This document shows, in pieces, positions 51,401 to 64,000 of a DNA stretch of 64,000 nt (the stretch's first letter is position 1; each line of letters starts with the position of its first letter). The notes under the pieces are model-generated. The model was not told where the DNA came from and searched no databases. It worked only from the letters and a program-made list of their open reading frames with translations. A program made the position numbers and the translations under genes. The stretch comes from Owenia fusiformis (taxonomy: Eukaryota > Annelida > Polychaeta > Sabellida > Oweniidae): contig CAIIXF020000006.1 in assembly GCA_903813345.2 (NCBI GenBank), positions 14,452,348-14,516,347 of the forward strand. The letters run 5' to 3'.

Positions 51401-53654
51401 CTTCTAAGACAAACTGTGTATCTGCCATAATTTGACATTTCGAAATTTACTTTTCAAAACTTCCCCAAATTGTCAAACAATAGTATCTGAGGTATCCAGA
51501 ATGCCCCCCCCCCTCAGTTAGTTTTGATTAGATATGTATTTCCAGCAAAGGCTTGTGAGAAACAAAACATTCAGTTTTATATTTGTTGCATCTCAGTACA
51601 ATGGGAAAGGTTCAATATATAGGTATAACCTGCATTAGCCCCAGCATACACAGTGCTATAGTATAAACATACATGTAAATAAATAAGTCTGTGTCAGAGT
51701 GACCCAAATGAAGTTTTCTGTAACTATACTGTAAAGTTGCTACATCCAAAAAGAAAAGAAAAAACAGAATTAATTTTTAACAGAATTTTTCTTGTTAATA
51801 AAGAAACCAAGAACTATGAATTTTCAACTGAAGTAGTATTGAACCAAGGTTCCTGACGATGATTGAATTAACAATGCAGCCAAGTAGACTATAATGCATT
51901 GTGTATCAAAATACACATACACTGTACAGTTTAGTATTAGCACCATGGTTTTATTTCTTTAAACATTCAAAGAACAAATCTAATCTAAGGCACTCACTAA
52001 TTTTTACTTAAAGTTATAATAGAACTTTTGTGCAATAAAAATCATAAAGTGTGATTTCTGGTATTATAGGTATATACAGTTTGTAACACTTTAATTTGCA
52101 AGTAGTATCGAATTGTCATAAAGCTGTCATGATGATGGGTAAGATAATTTAATTAATTGAGTATAGCAGGGATTCAAAGTAACTGATTTTCCTTGTAAGA
52201 GGCTATCCCAACAGTAACCCCAATTCAGAAAAGAAGTCAAAACTTACAATCACTCTGAAAGCCCAAATATTGATAACTTTACTCATGGGCTGCATTAAGG
52301 GCTCTCTAGACTCCAACATATAAACATACATATCAGCACCATGGTCTATTTTCCATGTGCATACATGTATGGGGGTATAAGCAAAACTACATGTATTAGT
52401 TTGGAACAAAAACAATGACATCTATGGAGTTGCTGAAGGTGGAGATTTACCATGTTAAAAATAAGTTAATTTTCAAGGAGCCATACGTCAGTAAATGAGA
52501 GTATATGAAAATGTAACAAATACACAAAAGGATATGTATCTGATCTAGACAATATCTGAGACTATAGGGCTTTCAAAACACCAAGGTTTGGATTTGGTGA
52601 TAAAAAATCCACCTGTCATTTGTTTTGTTCCAAAATGTTACATTTTCTCAACAAAACTGAAGTTTACCAGGTTTGGATGAATGGACCCTTTGCAATGTAG
52701 TTGTTTGATTTGGAACCGTAATCATCATAAGGCCCATATGTCCAAGAGACTAGTACTACAACTTCAGTTTGGAAATCAAGCAGCATTGCATTCAAACATT
52801 GTATGTCCACATAAAAAGTGGCGAATAGAATAATATTAGCCTACCTTGTGTATGTTTCAGTGTATATATTAAATCCACGTAGACTTTACATTGCATGAAC
52901 ATTCATCACATATAAAGCGTTCAATTAAGTCCAAAAACATCGACTATTATTCAGTAGGAATGGTATTTTGTTACGTTTTCAACATTTAAAAACATTTCCA
53001 GCTGTAATGCAAGGTCAGCTTTCAGCGCATGCGCAGTTGCAGTAAACAAAAGATCTAAATGTAAACAAAGATTTGCACGGTGGGCATGTAGTTTGACCGT
53101 AATTTCATGCATTATCTAGTCCATTATGGTCTATTTACTGAAAACATATCAATCACAAGGGTACCAATGCATAATTATTTATAAAAGTTTGTAATATTCG
53201 TAATGTCCGTTTGGAGAAATACCAGAGCAAAGTTGTCACTTTTATGAATGATTTCTGGTGTTTTCCATATGAGAAAGTGTCATTTCATTTGGTGTATTCC
53301 AGTTGAAATTTACGTTTAAAAGTGAGAAAATGATATTACAATACAAATAATATTAAAGTACAGTAGTTATTTTTCTATATTTCCAATAATCTTGTACCAA
53401 GTCTCTGGTCTATTGTCTTTTTTCCTCAAAATATTATACATAATGTGTATAATATTAGGGGGGGGGGGCTGTATGCAAGATTATAAAGACATATAATATT
53501 GAGTTAGGCTGCATTCTGGTTATTACCATGCCCCTTATCTGCCACTTGCTCTTTGAAAGTTTAATATAAAGGGGTGGGTGTATAGCCATGGTAGTCTATG
53601 TTCACCACAGAAATGGTATAATTTAATATAAGAGTGATATATATGGTCACCATA
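51401..53654. other. Intergenic, no gene seen
   Basis: AT-rich, with C- and G-runs near 51,506 and 53,458. No supported coding exon or structured repeat. Confidence 0.45.
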
Positions 53655-53851
53655 CAGGCCCGTAGCCAGGATTTGCCAAAGGGAGGTTCACTTTTTGAAA
53701 AATTCCAGGGGGGTTCACTTTTGATAATTTTGGTCCAAAAATGGCCAAAATCACTTAAAAAGTGCTCAGAATGGTGAAAAACTGCATCATTTTGTAAGAA
53801 TTTTTGGCCAGGGGGGGTTGCTCGAACCCATCGAACCCGGCTATGGGCCTG
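53655..53851. mobile_element. Short hAT-like MITE
   Basis: The left end CAGGCCCGTAGCCAGGATTT is mirrored by the right end, which on the other strand begins CAGGCCCATAGCCGGGTTCG. The inside has G-runs and paired GGTTCACTTTT words. The termini resemble those of small hAT MITEs and share GTAGC(C/T)AGG with the element at 2701. The flanks both contain GTCAC but not in the register of a clean 8-bp duplication. Confidence 0.6.
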
Positions 53852-55329
53852 GTCACAGAGGTGCAATTTAATGAATACCAATAAGGACTGTCAACAGGTG
53901 GAATTCAATGTGTACTAGTATACACTTACATATAAAATGTTCTCAAAATCTCACAAGAAGATATTGAATCAGATTGAATATTTGATTATATAGTGTATTT
54001 CAATGCAACATTATTGACACAAACCAATAGGACAGATGTAAACACTAAACATGCATGTTTTGTGAAGATAGTCAAATAGACGAATTGCAATAATGAATTA
54101 AAGATAGACATTGTATCTAAAATTAATGAGTAGGATTCATCAATGTATATAGAAGTGTTAATGCAGATTTGACATATGAATAAGTACAATTATAATATAC
54201 ACTGTATAATTGTTTATACAATGATATTCCATTATTCCTTCATTGATTTATTAATTTAAATTAAATTATTTCAACTTTTGGTGGAAATGAGGAAACACTA
54301 ATGGTCGCATAGAGTCAATTTTAGTATGTATTGGTGTTATACTCAGAACCATTGGATGTTTCAGAAGCTGTGTGCCATAAATGTTGAATTTAATCATAAT
54401 TCGCCATTTATCATGTTTATCAGTAGTAATAACAAGAGATCTTTTATTTATATAAAGATTAATAAAATTATTAATATTACCCCATGGTTATGTTAATATT
54501 ATTGGAATACATGAATAACAGCATTTAAAAGTATTGATAATATACACCTTTAGGGACTAAATCGAGTATAAATATGTCACATCAGGAATGTGTGGGGGAA
54601 ATGTATGTTAATATTTCTCAATGTTCAATATGGTAAGAAACAGGCAGGTTTGTCTATAATTTCTGTTTTGGCACTACCTTAATACTTTTTTCCTCAAGGT
54701 GGGATGTTACACTCAAGCAACATAAGAGATGTTTGGATTATTATGCCTTGTGAGCTCACATCATTTGTGGACGGATGAAAGAATGGCGACAAAAATGGCT
54801 GTCTTCGCTCTACTTGTAAAAATTCTAACTATTGCTGTTTGTAACATTTCATTTGTGAAAATGGGATCGACTACCTTTTAGGTTGCAATAATCCTCATAA
54901 TCAATAAAAATCTCCTATCTCTCTATGTACATTTATATATATAAATTCTTGAACATGGGCAGGAGCACTAAGAAAAAATGATAGCTCACATGGTGAAAAT
55001 TCTCAAAACAAGACAAATGGAGCCAGGACCATTGATGTACCGGCATGTCATAAAAATGGTCAGACAAACAGACATGTGGGACAACTACTAGTACTAAACT
55101 CAATGTTTTTATGTCACCACCAAAAGTGGTGTTAAACTTGTACATATTGGTTCGTGAGCACGGATCTCTGTGCCTGAGTGGAGAAATATGCTCAGGAGTG
55201 AGGAAATAGTGGTGCGCAACTAAAGATTTTACGTTTGCGATGTGAGAATCATGGTTGGAGTGCAAGGAACATAGTCCACAATGTCAGAACTGATGTTCAC
55301 GTTGATGGACGTCAAGGAGGCCTGAGAGT
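53852..55329. other. Intergenic, no gene seen
   Basis: No supported gene. A small ATGTCACCACCAAAAGTGGT hairpin at 55111 belongs to the dispersed GTCACC family. Confidence 0.45.
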
Positions 55330-55740
55330 GTCAAAAAACATTGTGTCATGCTTATGAGTATGCACACACCAAATATGAACAAAATCGCTCTATTACTTTT
55401 CAAGTTAGGTAACATGTAAAGGCCGCCATTTTTCAAGATGGCTGCCATGTGTTTCTTGAATATCTACATTTCTCGCTTTATTAATGTCCTATGTAACTTT
55501 TTTACATTTAAAACATATTGCTATTACAGTTTTATATATTGCACTTAAATTACTATAAAATCGGCACTAAAAGGGCTGCCATTTTTAAACAAGCGACCAT
55601 TTTAAAAATCAGCTTTTGGGTAGAACTTCTACTCCCATAGGGCATATGTGTACAAAACATGAAGAAAAGGCCGACAGTATTTGAGTTATCATCTGGACGG
55701 ATATACATAGAATGGAGGCATTCCCTATATCCCTTCGAAC
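55330..55740 (-). repeat. Inverted single copy of the 21.2-22.3 kb repeat family
   Basis: Read on the minus strand, this has the same order as 21241-21700: GGAATGCCTCCATTC, a collapsed CCGT region, AACTCAAATACTGTCGGCC, 'tacacatatgccctatggg' wording, then GGCAGCCATCTTG and GATTTTGTTCATATTTGG. It is the un-amplified form of the array. Confidence 0.8.
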
Positions 55741-57184
55741 ATTGCCTAGAGCAGGAATTCACTATTACATAGAGATCTCTTCTAAGTATGATTACATTAT
55801 ACTCTATTAGATCTACTGATCTCAAACATTGTATTGTCTTTATGATTTCTGCCTTAGAATATGTGCCAATTAATTAAGGGTAGAGTAGAAAGTAAATATT
55901 ACATTGTGACATATATAGATTCATAAAGTGTTCTAAGGATTTGCTACTCCGTGGAATTGATGATTTCTAGTTATGTTTGAGCACTTGCGAAAGGGAGGCC
56001 CATGGCATATAGCCATTCCAATGTTTCAAAAAAAGATTATTGGTGTAAATCATGTAAATTATCACAAGCTTTTTGTAAAGAAAAGCCATAGTTCATACGA
56101 GTTGATCTCATTCTTCCACATTCCATCAATTTTTATCTGAATACTGCACAGCAATGTGATATCTTGGTTGACATTAATTTTCACTTCAAATCTTTGTTTT
56201 GTTGTAGAATAACTAAGCTCTCATTTTGCTTAATTACGCCAGAAAAACATTTTTCGAAAAGCATTTATTAAAATGTTCATCCTTACATGAAGACAGGGTT
56301 TCACAATGGGAGGTAGCTACAATTGGGAGATAATTCCTTTATTTGTAATTTCCTAACAATGATAACATACTTTGGGTAAGGAAAATAATTCATAATGGAT
56401 TCAAATGATGGTAAGATATTTTTGCAGATAATAAAGAGTCAAATGGGTTTCAAAAAGTTATGGCTAAACTACATCTGAAACTGTCAAACATAATATGGTA
56501 TATAAAACTAAACACAATTATTTGTTTTTTTTCTTCATAATTTAAATTGTTTCTTTATTTTTCATTGCCAACTCCACAACAATTTGGCCAAAAGTTAGTT
56601 GTGGGTTACCTAATAGTGACTTTGACCTTTTGCCACATTTAGTTTGCTTTTTCTACACTAACAAATAAATACAAAATTACAAAAAATAAGATGTCACATG
56701 TTGAGACAATATGATCTAAATTGCTGAATTGACAAAAATACATCAAGAATAGGATTTATATTACACTTTTTACAATAAGGAAAGTGGAATATTTAAATAC
56801 AGCCAAGAATTTAAATCAAAGTTTAAATGAATTCATCACAGGTCCTAGTTTTGAAAATCCATTTAGAGTAGCAAGTTCTTCAGTTTATCCAATATGGACT
56901 GATACAATTACATAAAAGTATGACTTTAATAGAAACATAGAAACATCCAAGTTCACATCTTGTACATTTTGAAAATATAAACAATTCATTCAAAATCAAT
57001 GTTTTCGACCATCAAAAAGACACTTGTAATACTTCATTGTCGTTTAAGAAAGACTAAATATATTACTGTAGTTATAACATTAAAGGGCAGATCATATCAG
57101 CTCTTGAAGACAAGCTATTAGGGGCCTACAAGAAATATATATTTGCTGTTTTAAAACTTTTTAGATAAAAAATACATGTTAAGA
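55741..57184. other. Intergenic, no gene seen
   Basis: AT-rich, with no supported gene, RNA or repeat. Confidence 0.45.
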
Positions 57185-57535
57185 GCAATGCAGTGTCAAT
57201 ACCCATTCCCCATAAATATCCGTTAAGTGCAATGCGGTGTCAATACCCATTCCCCATAAATATCCTTTAAGTGAAATGTAGTGTCAATGCCCATTCCCCA
57301 TAAATATCTGTTAAGTGCAATGCAGTGTCAATACCCATTCCCCATAAATATCCGTTAAGTGAAATGCAGTGTCAATGCCCATTCCCCATAAATATCTGTT
57401 AAGTGCAATGCAGTGTCAATACCCATTCCCCATAAATATCTGTTAAGTGCAATGCAGTGTCAATACCCATTCTCCATAAATATCTGTTAAGTGCAATGCA
57501 GTGTCAATACCCATTTCCCATAAATATTTTTGGGT
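57185..57535. repeat. 44-bp minisatellite, about eight units
   Basis: The unit contains GTCAATACCCATTCCCCATA and TATCTGTTAAGTGCAATGCA and recurs every 44 bp with few substitutions. Even units tend to share the GTGAAATG and CAATGCC variants, hinting at an 88-bp higher-order unit in part of the array. Confidence 0.93.
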
Positions 57536-59718
57536 TTGCAGGAAAAGTATGGATCAAGCTAATATCATCTGCCCTTGCATGTTAACTGAATAACATAGTA
57601 TACTGGTAGATTCCCCTTTTAAACTTCCATTTCCTCAATTTAAATAAAGAGGCCTCTACCGATATATCTCATCTATATCTACATGCTACAGTTTAACTAT
57701 GAAATATACACCAATGATTTGGACTTAACATATTTAGTGAATTCAGAAAAACTACAACTTAACATAGAGTGGAAATGAACATTACAAGCAAGTGATACAT
57801 ACATTGCATTAAATCATTCCAAATAGCTGTAAAATTCAAAGTTAAGGAAATACATTTAGCTAACTTCAATGAAATGTATTGCTTTACTTTAATACTAACC
57901 AAACATGAGATCAAATTAACACTCTTTGAACAGAGAAGAAACTATGCTGGAAACGAGATAATATATACGCTGAGGTGTGCAAGATACCTGGGATGTTTCC
58001 TACATATAAATACAATAATATGACTAATTAAATTATATACAAGGTTTAGTGTACAATAATACACCACATATATCTTACACACCAAGTCATATCTTCTATG
58101 TGCACTATGCTATAATAATATATGATATATTTTGGTATTTTGAAAGCAGTGCATGGATTTTTAACCTTTTTTCAAAGTTAGGATGATTAAGACGAACTCA
58201 AGGAGTTATTGCATCACAAGTTAAGCATGATGATACAAGAACAAATCAATTTGTCTTGAATCTAGAAAGCCAATGTGTTTAAGAGGTATATCTGCTCATA
58301 CAATTCATACATTGTATATTTGTTGTATTGTTAGTTATTTTCCTAACTAGTTAAGACTACATCTACCTACATATTACATCACTGAAGAGTGAATAACAAA
58401 CTCTACACTGTATTTCAATGAACTCATATCCATTACAAAACCATATAAGGCAATATAGTTGCCACCATATGATCAGGTAATGTAATATTATTACAGGTAA
58501 ATTGAAAACAAAAGTTTGTTATTGTGGCTTCAGTTCACAATATATGACAATTATTTTTATTTATATCACAAATATAGAACATGTTTTACATGGAGACTAC
58601 TAAAATGGATAAACTATTATCATTTGTACAAAACAACTTTAGTAACAAAACAAAACAACTAGCAATGAACTTAACACCAACTCACACCTACATGGAATAT
58701 ATACAATATTACATAGTAGACTGCTTATTTTGGTTTGATACTTTTCTTGACTAACCAAAATTCTATCTGTGTATTGCAACATCTCAATTAACTAAGCTAC
58801 TCCAAGAATTAAAATACAAAGTAAAAGCTAAGCTTTGACTATCCGTGTATCGAGAACATTTACAAGTTTAATGTACCAATGGCCGATGGTGCATATAACA
58901 TTCATTTACATAAACAGTATATATACATTACATAATATGCCATGTGACAAAAAATGAGAATTAATATAAAGAGATGCAATATTTTACAATGGGCAAAAGA
59001 CACATATACAAGACACACATTTTTATTGAACATTTCATTTTTGTCATTTTTGATGTTTGTAGATACAACTCACGAGCAGTAACAAACATTCATTTTAACC
59101 GATACAATAATCAAATAATATAGATTTATACAAATCAAAGACCATATCCAATAAATGACCTGCATTTTTCTTTGGCTTTTAATGCTATACAAATATATAG
59201 CAGAATATTTTGAAGTTTTTCGTTTGCTTTTCAATGTTGTGGTATGCTTGAATTTTGTTTCCATGACTATGTATAAGTATTGTACATCATACACATATTC
59301 AATTCAATGTTACACATCAGAAAGAGGAAAAGGCATGCATGCCTGAAATCTGGCAAGAAAATGTTCAACAATGCACCATAATGATGAATTAATTCTCATA
59401 TTTTTTATAAACTAATGCTTCGTTAAGACTACGTTTTTTAGAAAGTATGCTGAACAGTCTAACTATTATTGCAGTTAAATGTGACTACAAATTATTATCT
59501 AAATATTCTTCACCCCATTAATGCTACAGTTATGTAACCCAGTAAGTCCCATAGAATTCCATTCAACACAGTCTGTTGCGAAGGTAAAACTCGTCCATGT
59601 TGTGCCAGTATTGGAAAACATTTGCTTCATCTCAAATCACTTCAGTTTAGTTGGATTCACATTTAAGTGTTTGTTATAGATTAAATATAGAGTACATTAT
59701 TTCCTAGAATGTCATGTG
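57536..59718. other. Downstream flank and probable 3' UTR of the BET gene (minus)
   Basis: Non-coding. TTTATT at 59022-59027 (AATAAA on the minus strand) is a candidate polyadenylation signal about 700 bp past the BET stop codon. Nothing else is supported. Confidence 0.4.
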
Positions 59719-62700
59719 TTAGAAGTTTTCTTCAAACGATGCCATCAGTTCACTTTGTTCATTCATGTCTATTGTATTGCTCGCCATCTGAAAAAGAGAA
59801 TTTTTCATTAACCCCATTTTTATTTATGTTTTTTTTAATAACACTTGTAGTGAAGATTTGAGAAACTCAATAGTGTTTTATAAAGTATTTGAAGACACTG
59901 GGTTGGTTTTGCCTTTTGAAATAAAGCAATCCATTCAGAACTCACCAAATCAGTGGTAATATGCGATGTTCTGTTTAATTCTAGAACAATATTTTTTATT
60001 TGAAATGATCATACAAAAGTGTAAGAATGGTAACTATCTCTTTGGGGGTCAAAATACATTAATCATTTACAAGCATGTAGAATTTAGTAGCAAGCATCAA
60101 CAGCTACATAATACCTTAAAGAGGTGATTTGACCAACAGAATGATTCAGCCTTGCCCTTAAAGTCTCATGAAACCATGTAATACTGACCTGCATTCGTTT
60201 CCTCTTTGCCTGCTCCTTCATCCTTTCTCTTTGCATCCTCTCCCTTTCAGCCTCTCTCTCTTGTTGGATCTTCTGTTGTGCCAGCTTCTGCTTAGACTCC
60301 TCCTCTCTCTGTTGGTGTGCCTTCCTAGCTCTTTCTAGAGCCTCTTGCTCATCACGCTCTCGTTGCCTGTCTTGCTCCTTACGTTGTCGCATGCGTTCTT
60401 CTGCTTCACGCTGTATACGCAAACGATCAGCCAACTCTGCTTGGGCACGCTCCTAGAAAATTAAAGTGATTTTTAAGGTCATTGTCTATGCCTATGGAAT
60501 GTATTGCTCTTCCCATCACATTTTTTACAAACTAAGCCTTCTACTAAGTTACCACCGGCATAAATGTCTACATGTGTACATTATTGCAATACAACTAATA
60601 ATAATAACTTCTACCCACCCTCTCTTCCTTTTCTTTCTTCTGTTTCTTGAATGCCTCAAAGCTGTTGGTGACTCCACGTTTCATAGAGGCGTTACCCTGA
60701 CTGGCACTAAGGTTAGCCAGACTGGACCACGACTGGACATTCTTCAACTTTACATCAGCCTGAATCAAAGAAAGAGAAGCATGATCAGGGGTTTCACTAG
60801 AATTTCTCACAGTAAGTTGAAAATAAATTTGGTAAAGTGGTAAAGGTTAAGTAGTAAAAATTCTGCATCATATGGAAAAGATCTTTGGTAATGCCATACG
60901 CTGTCACTATAGCCATAAAAAATACAGTTACATCATTCAGATAAACGATACAATAGTATTCAATATTAAGTCTTGAATCCATATTATCAATGTATGCATA
61001 GATATTATCACATTTTACTTTTAACATTAATAATTCGACATGATACAGTTAACCAAAAAAACCTACTTTATTTGAGAAAAATATATAAATAAGACAAAGC
61101 AAGAGTGAACAAGGCATTAACATGCAAAATGTCACCACCTACCATTTGTTATAGAGATGCCGAATACCATATGCCAACCACCGTCACAAAAATGGAGACA
61201 AATAACAATATGTCACCACTTTTGGTGGTGACAAAATAAAAATAAAACGCCAAAATCACCACTAGTTGATAAAGAATGAAATGCCTACCTTCTTGGCTTG
61301 GTCCAATGCCTGACTAGATGGTTGTTTTTCTGATATCTTCTCTTTATCTTTACTTCCTGAGTTAGAGGGGGCTGTATTACTGTGGCCAAATGATAAACCA
61401 ACACCACTTGATGCTGCAAGAAAACATTCACTTACATTATGTGATTCCTACGATTCATTCCTTTTCTCAACCTCATGAAACCATTTAGATTCTATAAGTT
61501 CAATTGCAAAAGAACCAATACAGATTTACAATTAAACATGACTGTGGCCTAATTGAATTTCTCGACCAATCAAAATGCAGCATAGCCAATATAGAATGTT
61601 CTAATTCTCCAGAGATGCACGACCAATTTTACAGTCGTTGGACAGAATGTCAGTACAAATGCACTCACCTTCTGCTTAGTATGACCTTCTGTCCTAGTCT
61701 TGCTGAATTTCACCATATTGAATGGCCTGTCATTATTTATTCCTTTATTTAACCAAAGAACTGATTAGCCACTTGGTTCATAAGCATCAACTATTACTCA
61801 GTATTACAAAACAACTGTTTTTCACAGAGGAATAGCTTTATGGGTTTGTTTGATTAAATATCATTAATGGTACATTTAATAATGACGATATCTACTTACA
61901 GACAGTGGCCCCAGGGGGAGCTGGCTTGGGGCTAGGTTTAGGACTGTTAGAGTCATCTCCACCCAGGATAAACTTCACCGCATCTTTCCTGTCAATAGGT
62001 GGTGTATTAAGATCCGGTGATGAAGAAGGCATAATGTTATTGGTGTGGACATCTGGGGGTTTTACATCTACATGTATTGGTTGTGTGGGTGGGGCTGGTG
62101 GAGACACACTGATGGGTTTTGTCAGGAGGGACCCGAGAGCTGTATTCTGTTGAGAAACTTGAGGTGTGACTGAAAGAAACAATAAAGACTTAAATTCAGC
62201 AATGACTTAGAGTGACCTGTAGACCTCAGATACATGGGTACTTATTGTTGGGATTTGTTCAAGTAAACCCATTATTTCAAGGTTCTCACAAGAACTAAGC
62301 ATTTCTAAAATACTTTACCATCTTGTAAAACAAGCCAAAAGACTCTTCTCCATCTGATATACAAGAAAACACAAATACTCGCAAGGAAAACCATGCATGT
62401 TGAAAAAATTGATTTTACGCTATGCTACATACTTGTATTTCTGGATGGAGGTGGTTTTGCAATGGCGGTGTTTGTGGGCCGACTGGGCTGCTGGGGTAGG
62501 GTGTGACCTGCATGAGAGACTTTAGCAGCATGACTTGTAGGACGAGAAGCCTGTGGGGGTTGTGCTTGGTTGTTGGCTTTGCCAGGAGCTGGATCTGCAA
62601 TGGAAAAATAACAAATAAGATAATAATTGTAAACATGAATACATTCTTCATATAGCTTAATTTTGAGTGGTCGAAAATACATCTACCTCATTATCTGACT

Positions 62701-63819
62701 AATAAGGAGCAATTTACACCTAATGAATGCTAGGGCAACACAGGGGCTTGATACAACTTACTTAAAAATGGTTACATATCAAGCATGTAGTTCTTTTCCC
62801 ATATATCATGCTATGGTATTCAACTCAGCAGGACAAGTTCAATATTCATCAAAAAATAAGAAATATAAAAAAGAGAATAAATATCAAACTTCAATATTGT
62901 TTACCTTCAGCATGTTGCTTTTTTGGAGTAATTTTGAGTGAGAGTTTATTTGTTCCTTCAGGTGATGACACTGTCAGATCTGATTGTCTCGATGTGGCGG
63001 GACTTTTACGTGGCGACCGTGTTGGACTTTTCTGGAAGCAAATAACCAAAGTGTTTCAGACATTCAATGATATTGTCATCAGTTGTTAGTTTATTGTTGG
63101 AAATATGAAGTAATGAAAATGAAATAAATAAAAAAAATCTCAGTAACAAAATGAGTTGGTAGGTTTTCAAATTGATATGTAAAGGCCATATACAATTATT
63201 TTCTGAAGGGTCTATCACAAGTTTTATCCAGTAAAAGTCGAGTTCATTAAAATACACATTTTTATGTAGATTTTAAGGTAGCAGGAGTAGACTAGTTATT
63301 CAACTTATACTAGTAAGTCATCCCACAAAGTCCACCTTAATGTGTAAATGGGAGTTAAGCACAACTGAAATAGTAATTCAAACCTCACAAGAAATCAATT
63401 CTATAAGACATGTCATCTTATCAGTAAAGTGGCAACTGTTTCATTCTACAGAAAGCAATATTTAGATGTTTTGTGACATATTTTGGCCCACTAATGTTAT
63501 GTTATTTGCATGCACAACAATCTTGAGGTTGCTATGATGTCACAATAACCAAGACATAAATAAACCAGAACTATAAATAAGCCCGATATCACTGATCACA
63601 TGGGGGCCAATCTGACTGATCATGTTATTTGTCATTTCATTAACATTAACTCTATGTTGGAAAACCACATGTTCGTAGCTGCTAGTTGAGAGAACCTATT
63701 TCAGTTGTCCTTTAATTTCTGTTTGAAAACATATTTTCAAAACTCAACACACAAGTTTGTTTCTCTGTAGGCTATACTTACATTTTCTGCTGATTTCCTG
63801 AGTTTCTTCTTGGGGGAGT
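59719..63819 (-). CDS. BRD4: BRD4-like BET protein, C-terminal part (partial)
   Basis: Eight exons on the minus strand (63782-63819, 62905-63031, 62433-62594, 61900-62169, 61289-61413, 60619-60759, 60189-60452, 59719-59787) join in frame. The bromodomains and ET domain must lie beyond the right edge. The part seen has a basic SPKKKLRKS stretch, SPTRSPRKSPATS, Pro-rich linkers (SVSPPAPPTQP), then ADVKLKNVQSWSSLA and SFEAFKKQKKEKEER, a long charged coiled coil, and a last exon ending NTIDMNEQSELMASFEENF. That end matches the P-TEFb-interacting C-terminus of long BRD4. The family reads acetylated histones and recruits P-TEFb for transcription elongation. Invertebrates usually have one BET gene (fs(1)h/BRD4-like), so the symbol denotes the closest relative. 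Confidence 0.9.
61112..61245 (-). repeat. Dispersed GTCACCACC-type repeat, copy 2
   Basis: Opposite-strand relative of 46102-46245, inside a BET intron. It ends in a TCACCACTTTTGGTGGTGA hairpin, with AACAAGGCATTAACATGCAA at the other margin. Confidence 0.65.
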
Positions 63820-64000
63820 CTGTAAGACAGATGAATAAATCATCAACCTTATTTCTGAGAAATATATGAGAGTATGTATGCCTTTTTCAATGGAAACATT
63901 TCCACTTCTCTCATGACATACTAGATATGTATGAATATAATCTTTTCATTGAATATACAGCCTCAAAGTTCAGTCATTTTTACATGTGAAATATAACAAG

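Overview
This is a window of animal nuclear DNA. Six protein-coding genes can be read as GT-AG spliced exon chains whose joined lengths are whole codons under the standard code. The AT-rich sequence, long introns, and heavy load of foldback elements, minisatellites and an APE-type LINE suggest a non-vertebrate bilaterian. A marine invertebrate deuterostome or a mollusc would fit, but the sequence alone does not fix the lineage.

Layout, left to right. 1-8.1 kb has no recognisable gene. It holds a TA-flanked Tc1/mariner-like element (1025-1829), a 2.7-kb hAT-like element (2701-5382), a G+T-skewed tract and a large foldback (7236-8008). 8.2-10.3 kb is a two-exon CD225/dispanin membrane protein. 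10.47-12.60 kb is a 2.1-kb transposon with 70-bp inverted repeats starting CAC and an exact 5-bp target duplication, features of the Transib/RAG-like group. 15.2-19.3 kb is HSPA5 (BiP/GRP78), with unfolded-protein-response motifs upstream and a KDEL end. 21.2-22.3 kb is a tandem array. 23.9-28.2 kb is an ankyrin-repeat/SOCS-box (ASB-type) protein. 32.9-37.9 kb (minus) is SURF4, head-to-head with TADA1 (38.2-46.1 kb, plus) across a 375-bp shared promoter interval. 47.2-51.4 kb (minus) is a LINE with an intact 1,246-codon ORF and an altered 2A-like motif. 51.4-59.7 kb is gene-free and repeat-bearing. 59.7-63.8 kb (minus) is the 3' half of a BRD4-like BET gene that continues past the right edge.

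The genes do not form one pathway. HSPA5 and SURF4 both serve the early secretory pathway (ER folding and cargo export), while TADA1 (SAGA-type complex) and the BET protein are transcription co-activators. The most unusual structures are the CAC-ended transposon with 14 copies of a 13-bp motif, a 31-bp minisatellite that repeats the TADA1 exon-3 splice donor, and the LINE's 2A-like motif with His in place of Asn.
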